Assembly: GCA_964645985.1 (NCBI GenBank)
Contig: CAZYCC010000004.1
Coordinates: 1-44,736, forward strand
Reading direction: 5' to 3'
From: CAZYCC01 sp964645985
GTDB taxonomy: Bacteria; Bacillota; Clostridia; Oscillospirales; CAG-272
DNA length: 44,736 bases
A program made the translations under genes and the position numbers. The number at the start of each line of letters is the position of its first letter. Within the stretch, counting starts at the first letter, position 1. Below the pieces are notes generated by a model. The model worked only from the letters and a program-made list of their open reading frames with translations. It was not told the origin of the DNA and did not search any database. This document shows, piece by piece, positions 31,884 to 39,263 of this stretch.

Positions 31884-33434
31884 ATGGAAGAGCGCAGCCT
31901 TTCACATCCCGCGAGCGCGCGGGAGAGTTTCCCCGATCTCTCCCCCTCCGGGGAGGAGGCACCTCTCGCGCGCGCCCCGCTGCCTATGGGAGTTCCCGCC
32001 CGCGCGCACGGGGAGGAGTGCGGGGTGTTCGGCGTGTTCGAGCGCCCGGGCGTGCGCGCCGATGTTGCGACGACCGTCTATTACGGCTTATTTTCCCTGC
32101 AGCACCGCGGGCAGGAGAGCTGCGGCATCGTTGTCAACGATGACGGGCTCTTTCAGGACTACCGCGATGTCGGCATCGTCGGGGATGTCTTCACGCCGCG
32201 AGTCCTTTCGAGTTTGGGGGAGGGGAACATCGCGGTGGGGCACGTTCGCTACGGCACGACCGGTGTCAGCGAGCGCGGCAACGCGCAGCCGATCGTCGTC
32301 AACCATATCAAGGGGCGCATGGCGCTCGCGCATAACGGCAACCTCGTTAATTCGGGAGAGCTGCGGCGCGAGCTCGAGCTGTCCGGATCGATTTTCCACA
32401 CGACGAGCGACACCGAGGTCATCTCTTACATCATCACCAAAGAGCGATTGACCTCCGCCTCCATAGAGGAGGCGGTTTCCCGCGCGATGGACCGCATAGA
32501 GGGGGCGTATTCACTTGTCATTATGTCCCCGCAGAAGCTGATCGCCGTGCGTGATCCGCTCGGATTTCGCCCGCTCTGCTACGGCGTGCGCGAGGACGGC
32601 AGCTATGTCGTCGCGTCCGAGTCCTGCGCCCTCGAGAGCGTCGGTGCGCGCTATCTGCGCGAAATAGACCCCGGGGAGATTCTCGTCTTCTCCCCAGACG
32701 GCGTCTTCTCCCGCCGTGAGCACTGCGGAAAGGCCGCGCGCAGGCTCTGCGTCTTTGAGCTGATTTACTTCTCCCGCCCCGACTCGCGTCTAGACGGCAA
32801 GACGGTGCACGCGGCGCGCCTGCGCGCGGGGCAGATGCTCGCCGCGTCCTCCCCGGTCGACGCGGATGTCGTCATCGGTGTGCCCGACTCGGGTCTCGAT
32901 GCCGCGCTCGGCTACTCGATGGCGTCCGGCATCCCCTACGGCATCGGGTTCATTAAAAATAAATATATCGGGCGCACCTTTATTTCGCCCGGGCAGCAGT
33001 CTCGCGAGGACAAGGTCAAAATTAAGCTCAACCCGGTTTCGGATACGGTCGCCGGCAAGCGCGTTGTGATGATCGACGACTCTATTGTGCGCGGGACAAC
33101 CTCGGCGCGCATCGTGCGGATGCTGCGCGAGGCGGGCGCGCGCGAGATTCATGTGCGCATCTCGGCGCCGCCCTTCCTCAACCCGTGCTACTACGGCACC
33201 GACATCGACTCGCGCGAGATGCTCATCGCCTGCCACCACACAGTTCCCGAAATCTCCTCGCTCATCGGCGCGGACTCGCTCGCCTATCTGCGGCTCGAGG
33301 ATGTGGAGAACCTTGCCGGCTGCCCCGATCGCGGCTACTGCACCGCCTGCTTCAGTGGCGCTTATCCCACCCGCATCCCATCCGACGGCAAAAACCGCTT
33401 CGAGGAGAAAATCAGCAAAAACCGGGAAGGATAA
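31884..33434 (+). CDS. purF: Amidophosphoribosyltransferase
   Basis: PurF catalyses the committed step, PRPP plus glutamine to phosphoribosylamine. The 516 residues comprise an N-terminal glutaminase whose nucleophile would be C46 (EECGVFG) after propeptide removal, with GHVRYGTTG and LAHNGNLVN. A phosphoribosyltransferase domain follows with VVMIDDSIVRGTT. Four cysteines typical of the B. subtilis-type iron-sulfur form are present, in RRLCVFELIYF, NPCYYGTDI and AGCPDRGYCTACF, so an oxygen-sensitive 4Fe-4S enzyme is expected. The start is fixed by GAGGAGG at 31872-31878. The resulting 45-residue propeptide is much longer than the 11 residues of B. subtilis PurF and is low in complexity. Confidence 0.95.
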   Translation: MEERSLSHPASARESFPDLSPSGEEAPLARAPLPMGVPARAHGEECGVFGVFERPGVRADVATTVYYGLFSLQHRGQESCGIVVNDDGLFQDYRDVGIVGDVFTPRVLSSLGEGNIAVGHVRYGTTGVSERGNAQPIVVNHIKGRMALAHNGNLVNSGELRRELELSGSIFHTTSDTEVISYIITKERLTSASIEEAVSRAMDRIEGAYSLVIMSPQKLIAVRDPLGFRPLCYGVREDGSYVVASESCALESVGARYLREIDPGEILVFSPDGVFSRREHCGKAARRLCVFELIYFSRPDSRLDGKTVHAARLRAGQMLAASSPVDADVVIGVPDSGLDAALGYSMASGIPYGIGFIKNKYIGRTFISPGQQSREDKVKIKLNPVSDTVAGKRVVMIDDSIVRGTTSARIVRMLREAGAREIHVRISAPPFLNPCYYGTDIDSREMLIACHHTVPEISSLIGADSLAYLRLEDVENLAGCPDRGYCTACFSGAYPTRIPSDGKNRFEEKISKNREG

Positions 33435-33625
33435 GCGCGGCGTCACGCCCTTTCTGAGTCGCCGTACCCCGCGCGGCGGCGGGAGAGCGCCGCGCGCGCT
33501 TGCCCCTCGCGCGCAGGACCCCGCGCCCCCCTTTGCCCCGGTTTGCGGGCGGTCCTTCTCTGTCGCCGCGCGTTTCTTGCGGCAGGATGTTTTTCTTCCC
33601 TTAATTTCCCCCGCTCCCTTTTCCT

Positions 33626-34669
33626 ATGGCCACCGATTCCAATCGCAGCTACGCCGCCGCCGGGGTGGACATCACCGCCGGATACCGCGCCGTAGATCTC
33701 ATGCGATCTCACATTGCCCGCACGATGCCGGACGGAGCCCCTTCCATCGGCGGCTTTGGCGGGCTTTTCCCGCTCCCCGCGGGCTATCGCGAGCCGGTGC
33801 TCGTTGCGGGGACAGACGGCGTCGGCACGAAGCTGCGTATCGCCCAGCTGCTTGACCGCCACAGCACGGTCGGTATCGACTGCGTTGCGATGTGCGTCAA
33901 CGATGTGCTCTGCTGCGGCGCGCGTCCGCTCTTCTTCCTTGACTATATCGCCTGCGGGAAGAATATCCCCGAGAAGGTTGCCACGCTTGTCGGCGGGGTC
34001 GCCGAGGGGTGTGTGCGGGCGGGATGCGCCCTCATCGGCGGGGAAACAGCGGAGCACCCCGGCGTTATGCGCGAGGACGATTACGACATCGCGGGGTTCG
34101 CGGTCGGTATCGTCGAGCGGGAAAAAATCCTCGCAAAAACCGCCTCCCCGGGCGATGTTATCCTCGCGCTCCCCTCAAGCGGTCTGCACTCCAACGGGTA
34201 TTCTCTCGTGCGCGCGGTCTTCGATGTCGAGCACGCCGACCTCACTTCCCCCCGCGAGGGGCTGGACGGCGCCCCGCTCGGCGAGGTTCTCCTCACTCCA
34301 ACGAAAATTTATGTCAAACCGATTCTCGCCCTGCTCGCGCGCGTCGCGGTGAAGGGGATTTCCCACATCACCGGCGGCGGGTTCTATGAAAACATCCCGC
34401 GCAGCCTGCCAAGCGGCGTCGCCGCGGTGATCGAAAAGCGCGCGGTGCGTTCTTTCCCGATTTTCTCCCTTCTGCAGCGGGAGGGGAACATCGACGAGCA
34501 CGATATGTTCAACACCTTCAATATGGGCGTCGGGATGACGGTGATCGTCGCCGAGGAGGACGCCGATGCCGCGCTCGCTGTTCTTCGTGAGAGCGGCGAG
34601 GACGCCTACCCCATCGGGCGCGTCGTCCGGGAGGAAGGAGGGCAGCCATGCCGGGTTTCTCTCGTGTAA
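33626..34669 (+). CDS. purM: Phosphoribosylformylglycinamidine cyclo-ligase
   Basis: PurM (AIR synthetase) closes the imidazole ring with ATP. The 347 residues match the family. They begin with SYAAAGVDITAGYRAVDLM, followed by GGFGGLFPL, the ATP-binding strand VAGTDGVGTKL, FFLDYIACG and ALIGGETAEHPG. DDYDIAGFAVG, the signature LPSSGLHSNGYSL and a late HITGGGFYENIPR follow. The ATG at 33626 has no Shine-Dalgarno sequence and follows a C/T-rich 191-bp spacer after purF. Its last 22 bases overlap purN. Confidence 0.96.
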   Translation: MATDSNRSYAAAGVDITAGYRAVDLMRSHIARTMPDGAPSIGGFGGLFPLPAGYREPVLVAGTDGVGTKLRIAQLLDRHSTVGIDCVAMCVNDVLCCGARPLFFLDYIACGKNIPEKVATLVGGVAEGCVRAGCALIGGETAEHPGVMREDDYDIAGFAVGIVEREKILAKTASPGDVILALPSSGLHSNGYSLVRAVFDVEHADLTSPREGLDGAPLGEVLLTPTKIYVKPILALLARVAVKGISHITGGGFYENIPRSLPSGVAAVIEKRAVRSFPIFSLLQREGNIDEHDMFNTFNMGVGMTVIVAEEDADAALAVLRESGEDAYPIGRVVREEGGQPCRVSLV

Positions 34670-35316
34670 GCCCCGCCGCGCCCGCGCGCGTTGCCGTCTT
34701 TGTCGCGGGGAACGGAACCAATTTGCAAGCGCTCATCGATGCGCAGCGCGCCGGTAAACTGCGCTCAGGAGAGCTGTGCCTCGTTTTCTCGACCAACCCC
34801 GACGCTCCCGCCCTTCATCGCGCGGCGGATGCCGGTATCCCCACGCGCGTCATCACGGCGGTGGAGGCGCCCGACGAGGAGCGCTTCGACGCGCTTCTCC
34901 TCGAGACGCTCGCGCGCTACAATATCGACCTCATTGTGCTCGCCGGGTACCTGCGCATTCTCAGTGAGGAGTTTCTCACCGCTTTTCGCGGAAAAATCAT
35001 CAACATTCACCCCTCGCTCATCCCCTCCTTCTGCGGGAAAGGGATGTATGGGCTGCGCGTCCACGCAGCGGCGCTCGCGCGCGGTGTGCGCGTCACCGGC
35101 GCGACGGTGCATTATGTCAACGAAATCCCTGACGGTGGGGAGATCATTCTCCAGAAGGCAACGCGCGTCCTGCCGGGAGATACACCCCAGACGCTACAGC
35201 GCCGCGTCCTTGAAAAGTGCGAGTGGAGTATCCTCCCCCGCGCGACCGAGCAGGTCTGCGCGCAAATCCTCCGCGCCCGCCGCCTCGCGCGCCCCGCACC
35301 CACCGCAAAACCATAA
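34648..35316 (+). CDS. purN: Phosphoribosylglycinamide formyltransferase, folate-dependent
   Basis: PurN transfers a formyl group from 10-formyltetrahydrofolate to GAR. The 222 residues show the N-terminal VAGNGTNLQALIDA (about 19-32). The catalytic block INIHPSLIPSFCGKG contains N119 and H121, and D162 lies in VNEIPDGGEI. The ATG at 34648 lies inside the end of purM, with AAGGAGGG at 34635-34642 five bases upstream, so translation is probably coupled. The C-terminal 15 residues are basic and Pro/Ala-rich. No formate-dependent PurT is present in the window, so GAR formylation here depends on folate. Confidence 0.95.
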   Translation: MPGFSRVSPAAPARVAVFVAGNGTNLQALIDAQRAGKLRSGELCLVFSTNPDAPALHRAADAGIPTRVITAVEAPDEERFDALLLETLARYNIDLIVLAGYLRILSEEFLTAFRGKIINIHPSLIPSFCGKGMYGLRVHAAALARGVRVTGATVHYVNEIPDGGEIILQKATRVLPGDTPQTLQRRVLEKCEWSILPRATEQVCAQILRARRLARPAPTAKP

Positions 35317-35379
35317 CATCGCCGCTCCCCCGGTACCGCAAAAACGCGCCGCTCGCTCTATTCTCGCAGAGGAGCGACC

Positions 35380-35448
35380 ATGCGGCTTTCCGCTACTCTC
35401 CTCGGGCACAGGCGAACGCCTCGCGCTCCTACCGCTTTTTCCCGATAA
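35380..35448 (+). CDS. Possible 22-codon leader ORF before the IMP cyclohydrolase gene
   Basis: A small open frame of 22 codons starts five bases after a strong AGAGGAG (35368-35374) and ends 37 bp before the SD-less ATG at 35486. It is basic and has no recognisable domain. It may be a leader peptide that brings ribosomes to the next gene, or a chance event. It lies between purN and the next purine gene in a 169-bp spacer. Confidence 0.3.
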   Translation: MRLSATLLGHRRTPRAPTAFSR

Positions 35449-35485
35449 AGTTTATTTCACCGCTCTGTTTTTTCTCACATCCCTT

Positions 35486-36214
35486 ATGGCACACTCTCTC
35501 CCCTCGCTCCCGGACATCCTGTGCGATAATGATTACCCCGGGCGCGGCATCGCCGTTGGACTTTCTCCCGACGGGCGGCGCGCGATTCTGTTTTACTTCA
35601 TTATGGGGCGCAGCGAGAACTCGCGCAACCGCGTCTTCCGCGAGGAGGAGGGCGGGAGGCTCAGCATTTACCCCTTCGATGAGAGCCGCGTCGCCGACCC
35701 CACCTTGATTATCTACTCCCCCGCGCGCACTATCGGGAGCGACATCATTCTCACCAACGGCGACCAGACCGACACTGTTGCCGATGGTTTATCGCGCGGA
35801 ATCCCCTTCGCAAAGTCTCTCGAGAGCCGCCGCTTCGAGCCGGATGCGCCACACTTCACCCCGCGCATCTCGGCGATCGCGCACCTCGCGCCGCCCTTTT
35901 CCTACGAGATGAGCCTCCTGCGATGTGAGGATGAGAGAGGCGAAGCGTGCTGCCGCTTCACCTATGCCTATGAGCCGCTGCCCGGCGTCGGGCATTTTCT
36001 GCACACCTACCGCGGCAGCGGCGACCCGCTCCCCTCCTTCACGGGGGAGCCGATCGCTATTTCTCTGCCGGATGATCTTGCCGCGCTCGCGCGCGATGTG
36101 TGGGCGAGCCTGCACCCCGAGAACAAAATTTCGCTCTATGCTCGCGCTGTCGATTTATCCACCGGGGAAAGCGAGAGCCGCCTCTACAACCGCCGCGAGG
36201 AGGAGCAAGCATGA
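35486..36214 (+). CDS. purO: IMP cyclohydrolase, PurO-like stand-alone enzyme
   Basis: This 242-residue protein resembles the archaeal-type IMP cyclohydrolase family (PurO), which closes FAICAR to IMP, the last step of the pathway. The recognisable motif GRSENSRNRVF lies at about residues 41-51 and is followed by IYSPART and NGDQTDTV. Late motifs include HTYRGSGDPLPSF. It replaces the N-terminal cyclohydrolase half of the usual bifunctional PurH. The ATG at 35486 has no Shine-Dalgarno sequence. Its stop overlaps the transformylase start by ATGA, so the two final enzymes are made together. Homology is judged from motifs and context, not from a search. Confidence 0.85.
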   Translation: MAHSLPSLPDILCDNDYPGRGIAVGLSPDGRRAILFYFIMGRSENSRNRVFREEEGGRLSIYPFDESRVADPTLIIYSPARTIGSDIILTNGDQTDTVADGLSRGIPFAKSLESRRFEPDAPHFTPRISAIAHLAPPFSYEMSLLRCEDERGEACCRFTYAYEPLPGVGHFLHTYRGSGDPLPSFTGEPIAISLPDDLAALARDVWASLHPENKISLYARAVDLSTGESESRLYNRREEEQA

Positions 36215-37398
36215 CCGAATATAAGCTCAAATACGGCTGCAACCCCGGACAGGATCCCGCGCGCATCTTCTCTTCGGAGGGGGAGCTGCCGCTCACCGTG
36301 CTCTGCGGGCACCCGGGCTACATCAACTTCCTCGACGCGCTCAACTCCTGGCAGCTTGTCAAGGAGCTGAAGGAGGCGACAGGTCTCCCTGCCGCCGCGT
36401 CCTTCAAGCATGTGTCGCCGACCTCGGCGGCATTGGGTCTTCCGATGCCCCCCGCGCTAAAGCGGGCCTGCTTTGTCGATGATATTCCCGGCCTTGACAG
36501 TTCACCTCTCGCACTCGCATACGCGCGGGCTCGCGGCACCGATCGGATGTCCTCTTTTGGCGACTGGATCGCTCTCTCCGACCGCTGCGATGAAACAACC
36601 GCTCTCGTCATTAAGCGCGAGGTATCCGATGGTATTATCGCCCCGGGCTACGACGAGGAGGCGCTTGCCATCCTGCAAACAAAGAAAAAGGGAAACTACA
36701 ACATCGTCCAAATCGACGCGGGCTACACCCCGCCTCCGATCGAGCGCAAGCAGGTCTTTGGCGTCATCTTCGAGCAGCGCCGCAATAGCGTCAAAATCGA
36801 CCGCTCGCTCCTCACAAACCTCCCCACCAAGGTAAAACATCTGCCCGAGGAGGCGGTGCGCGATCTTCTCGTCGCGCTTTTGACGCTCAAATACACGCAG
36901 TCCAATTCTGTTTGCTACGCCGCCTGCGGGCAGGCGATCGGTGTCGGCGCGGGGCAGCAGAGCCGCATTCACTGCACCCGCCTTGCCGGCGATAAGGCTG
37001 ACCGCTGGCATCTGCGCCAATGCGAGCGGGTGCTCTCGTTGCCGTTCCTGCCGGATCTGCCGCGCGCCGAGCGCGACAACGCGATAGATCTTTACCTCGG
37101 CGGCGAGGAAGAGTGGGAAGATGTCCTTGGCGATGGCGCATGGCAGCGGTTCTTCTCCTCCCGCCCGGATCCTTTTCTGCCGGAGGAGAAGCGCGCGGTG
37201 CTCGCTGAAATTCGCGGCGTATCGCTCGCCTCGGACGCCTTCTTTCCCTTTTCCGACAATATCGAGCGCGCCGCGCGCAGCGGTGTCTGCTACATTGCGC
37301 AGCCGGGCGGATCTGTGCGCGATGAGGATGTCCTCGCCTCCTGCGACGCCCACGGCATCGCGATGGCGCTGACCGGCGTCCGCCTCTTCCATCACTGA
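36211..37398 (+). CDS. purH: Stand-alone AICAR formyltransferase (PurH C-terminal half, ATIC-like)
   Basis: This enzyme formylates AICAR with 10-formyltetrahydrofolate to FAICAR. The 395 residues correspond to the transformylase half of PurH/ATIC. KLKYGCNPGQ is at the N terminus and the catalytic Lys-His pair is K66-H67 in FKHVSPTSAA. QSNSVCYAACGQAIGVGAGQQSRIHC and the C-terminal YIAQPGGSVRD and LTGVRLFHH follow. The wording FKHVSP and RLFHH is closer to ATIC of animals than to the KHANPCG form of most bacterial PurH. The cyclohydrolase half is absent and is supplied by the overlapping upstream gene. GAGGAGGAG (36197-36205) lies five bases before the ATG. Confidence 0.93.
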   Translation: MTEYKLKYGCNPGQDPARIFSSEGELPLTVLCGHPGYINFLDALNSWQLVKELKEATGLPAAASFKHVSPTSAALGLPMPPALKRACFVDDIPGLDSSPLALAYARARGTDRMSSFGDWIALSDRCDETTALVIKREVSDGIIAPGYDEEALAILQTKKKGNYNIVQIDAGYTPPPIERKQVFGVIFEQRRNSVKIDRSLLTNLPTKVKHLPEEAVRDLLVALLTLKYTQSNSVCYAACGQAIGVGAGQQSRIHCTRLAGDKADRWHLRQCERVLSLPFLPDLPRAERDNAIDLYLGGEEEWEDVLGDGAWQRFFSSRPDPFLPEEKRAVLAEIRGVSLASDAFFPFSDNIERAARSGVCYIAQPGGSVRDEDVLASCDAHGIAMALTGVRLFHH

Positions 37399-37585
37399 AG
37401 CGGCGCGCTCCCTCTCGCAAATGAGAAAGGAAAGCGCAAGGACGGCCGAGGCGGCGCAGATTTCTCTATAATCCGCGCCGCTCACTTTCCCATTGTCTCA
37501 CATCGCCGCGTCACTGCGCGCCGCCCCCCGCGAGAGGGAAGGGAAGCGCACATTTTCGCGCGGTTTTCTCGAACTGCCGCGAGAG

Positions 37586-37606
37586 AGCGCGGCGCGCTGT
37601 TTTTTT
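37586..37606 (+). terminator. Terminator-like hairpin directly before purD
   Basis: A 5-bp GC stem (37586-37590 with 37594-37598) with a 3-nt loop is followed by G and seven T's (37600-37606). It ends 21 bp before the purD ATG, in a 229-bp spacer. That spacer also has a perfect -10 box TATAAT (37467-37472) without a clear -35 box. Confidence 0.5.
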
Positions 37607-37627
37607 CTTTTTATTTTCGATCAAACT

Positions 37628-38911
37628 ATGAACATCCTTGTAGTCGGTGGGGGAGGGCGTGAGAGCGCGCTCGTCAAAGCCTTGCAAAAATCCCCTCGCG
37701 CGGGAAAGATTTTCGTCCTCCCCGGAAACGGCGGCATGGAGGGCGTTACCTGCATTTCGGCAGATCCGAAAAACATATCGCAGGTGGTTACGGCGGCGCG
37801 CGAGAACAATATCGACTACGCCGTCGTCGCGCCGGACGATCCGCTCGCGCTCGGCGCGGTGGACGCGCTCGAGGAGGCGGGTATCCGCGCTTTCGGACCG
37901 CGCAAAGCGGCGGCAAAAATCGAGAGCAGCAAGGTTTTCGCCAAGAACCTGATGAAGAAATACGGCATCCCAACGGCGGCGTTCGAGGTCTTTTCGGATG
38001 AGTCCGAAGCGATGGCGTATATTGAGAGGACGCCGCTGCCGCTCGCGATTAAGGCAGATGGTCTCGCGCTCGGCAAAGGTGTGCGCATCGCGCGAAGCTT
38101 CAATGAGGCGCGCGATGCCGTTCACGCAATGATGGGCGAGCGAATTTTCGGGGAGAGCGGCGCGCGGGTCGTCATCGAGGAGGTTCTCGAGGGACCGGAG
38201 GTATCGGTGCTCACCTTCACCGACGGAAGAGTCGTGCGTCCGATGATCTCGGCGATGGATCACAAGCGCGCGCTTGACGGTGACGAGGGCGCTAACACCG
38301 GTGGGATGGGCTGTATCGCGCCCAACCCCTTCTACACCGCGCAAGTAGCCGAACAGTGTGAGCGCGAGATCTTCCTCCCGACTATTCGCGCCCTCAAGGA
38401 GGAGAGCCCCGCTTATGAATTTCGCGGGTGCCTTTACTTCGGGCTGATGTTGACGCAAAGCGGCCCGCGCGTCATTGAGTACAACTGCCGCTTTGGCGAC
38501 CCGGAGGCGCAGGTTGTGCTGCCCCTGCTGAAAACAGACCTGCTTGACATTATGGAGGCGACGACCGACGGGCGCCTCGCGGATCTGCCGATCGAGTGGA
38601 GCGAGAAGGCGGCGTGCTGCGTTATCCTCGCCTCGCGCGGCTACCCCGGGCACTACGAGACCGGCTTTCCCATCACCATCGATGAGGATTTTTCGGGCGA
38701 GCTATTTCCGGCGGGCGTACGGCGCGAGGGAGGGGAGCTTTTCACCTCCGGCGGGCGCGTGTGCGGCGTTACCTGCCTTGGTGACTGTCTCGCCAGCGCG
38801 ATAGAGGAATGCTATCGCCAGGTGATGAAAGTTCATTTCACAAACGCTACCTACCGCACCGACATCGGCAGCCGCGCCCTCGCGGCGTGCGATACGCTCC
38901 CGCGCGCCTGA
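37628..38911 (+). CDS. purD: Phosphoribosylamine-glycine ligase
   Basis: PurD is an ATP-grasp enzyme that joins phosphoribosylamine and glycine to GAR. The 427 residues start with MNILVVGGGGRESALVKAL. LPGNGG follows, then AIKADGLALGKGV, EEVLEGPEVSVL, the signature DHKRALDGDEGANTGGMG and the metal site EYNCRFGDPEAQ. The ATG at 37628 is chosen because it gives the standard N terminus; no Shine-Dalgarno sequence is present. A terminator-like hairpin sits just upstream, so expression may be partly separated from the genes before it. Confidence 0.96.
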   Translation: MNILVVGGGGRESALVKALQKSPRAGKIFVLPGNGGMEGVTCISADPKNISQVVTAARENNIDYAVVAPDDPLALGAVDALEEAGIRAFGPRKAAAKIESSKVFAKNLMKKYGIPTAAFEVFSDESEAMAYIERTPLPLAIKADGLALGKGVRIARSFNEARDAVHAMMGERIFGESGARVVIEEVLEGPEVSVLTFTDGRVVRPMISAMDHKRALDGDEGANTGGMGCIAPNPFYTAQVAEQCEREIFLPTIRALKEESPAYEFRGCLYFGLMLTQSGPRVIEYNCRFGDPEAQVVLPLLKTDLLDIMEATTDGRLADLPIEWSEKAACCVILASRGYPGHYETGFPITIDEDFSGELFPAGVRREGGELFTSGGRVCGVTCLGDCLASAIEECYRQVMKVHFTNATYRTDIGSRALAACDTLPRA

Positions 38912-39263
38912 GCCGCTCCCGCGCCGCGCACTCGCTGCTCGCGTACCGCCCCGTCGCCGAACGAAGTTCCGCTGTCGCTGCGCATTCCCCGGAGGCTGCC
39001 GCGCGGCGCAAAGCATCTTTTTCTCGGTCACGCGCTCTTACTGTGAGGGGCCAGCGGCGCATAGGCCGAACCGCGCCCACAGCGCGGATCTTCCCCGCGA
39101 TTCCGTCGCGCGGGGCGGCTCCCAACGAGCAGAGCTCGCTTCGCGCCGCGAGAAGTTCGCTCTTGCTACCATAGCATGAGTGAAGGAGCCCACCCTCGCG
39201 GACCGTTTTTTGGTGCGCCGCCGTCCTTTTGGCACCGCTCTTTTCTTTTTCGAGGTCGCTTTT
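38912..39263 (+). other. 352-bp spacer before purL
   Basis: No gene is seen. Two neighbouring GC-rich hairpins occur: 39071-39076 with 39082-39087, and 39093-39099 with 39109-39115. Neither has a T-tract. The purL ribosome binding site GAGG is at 39252-39255. No consensus promoter is evident. Confidence 0.4.
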
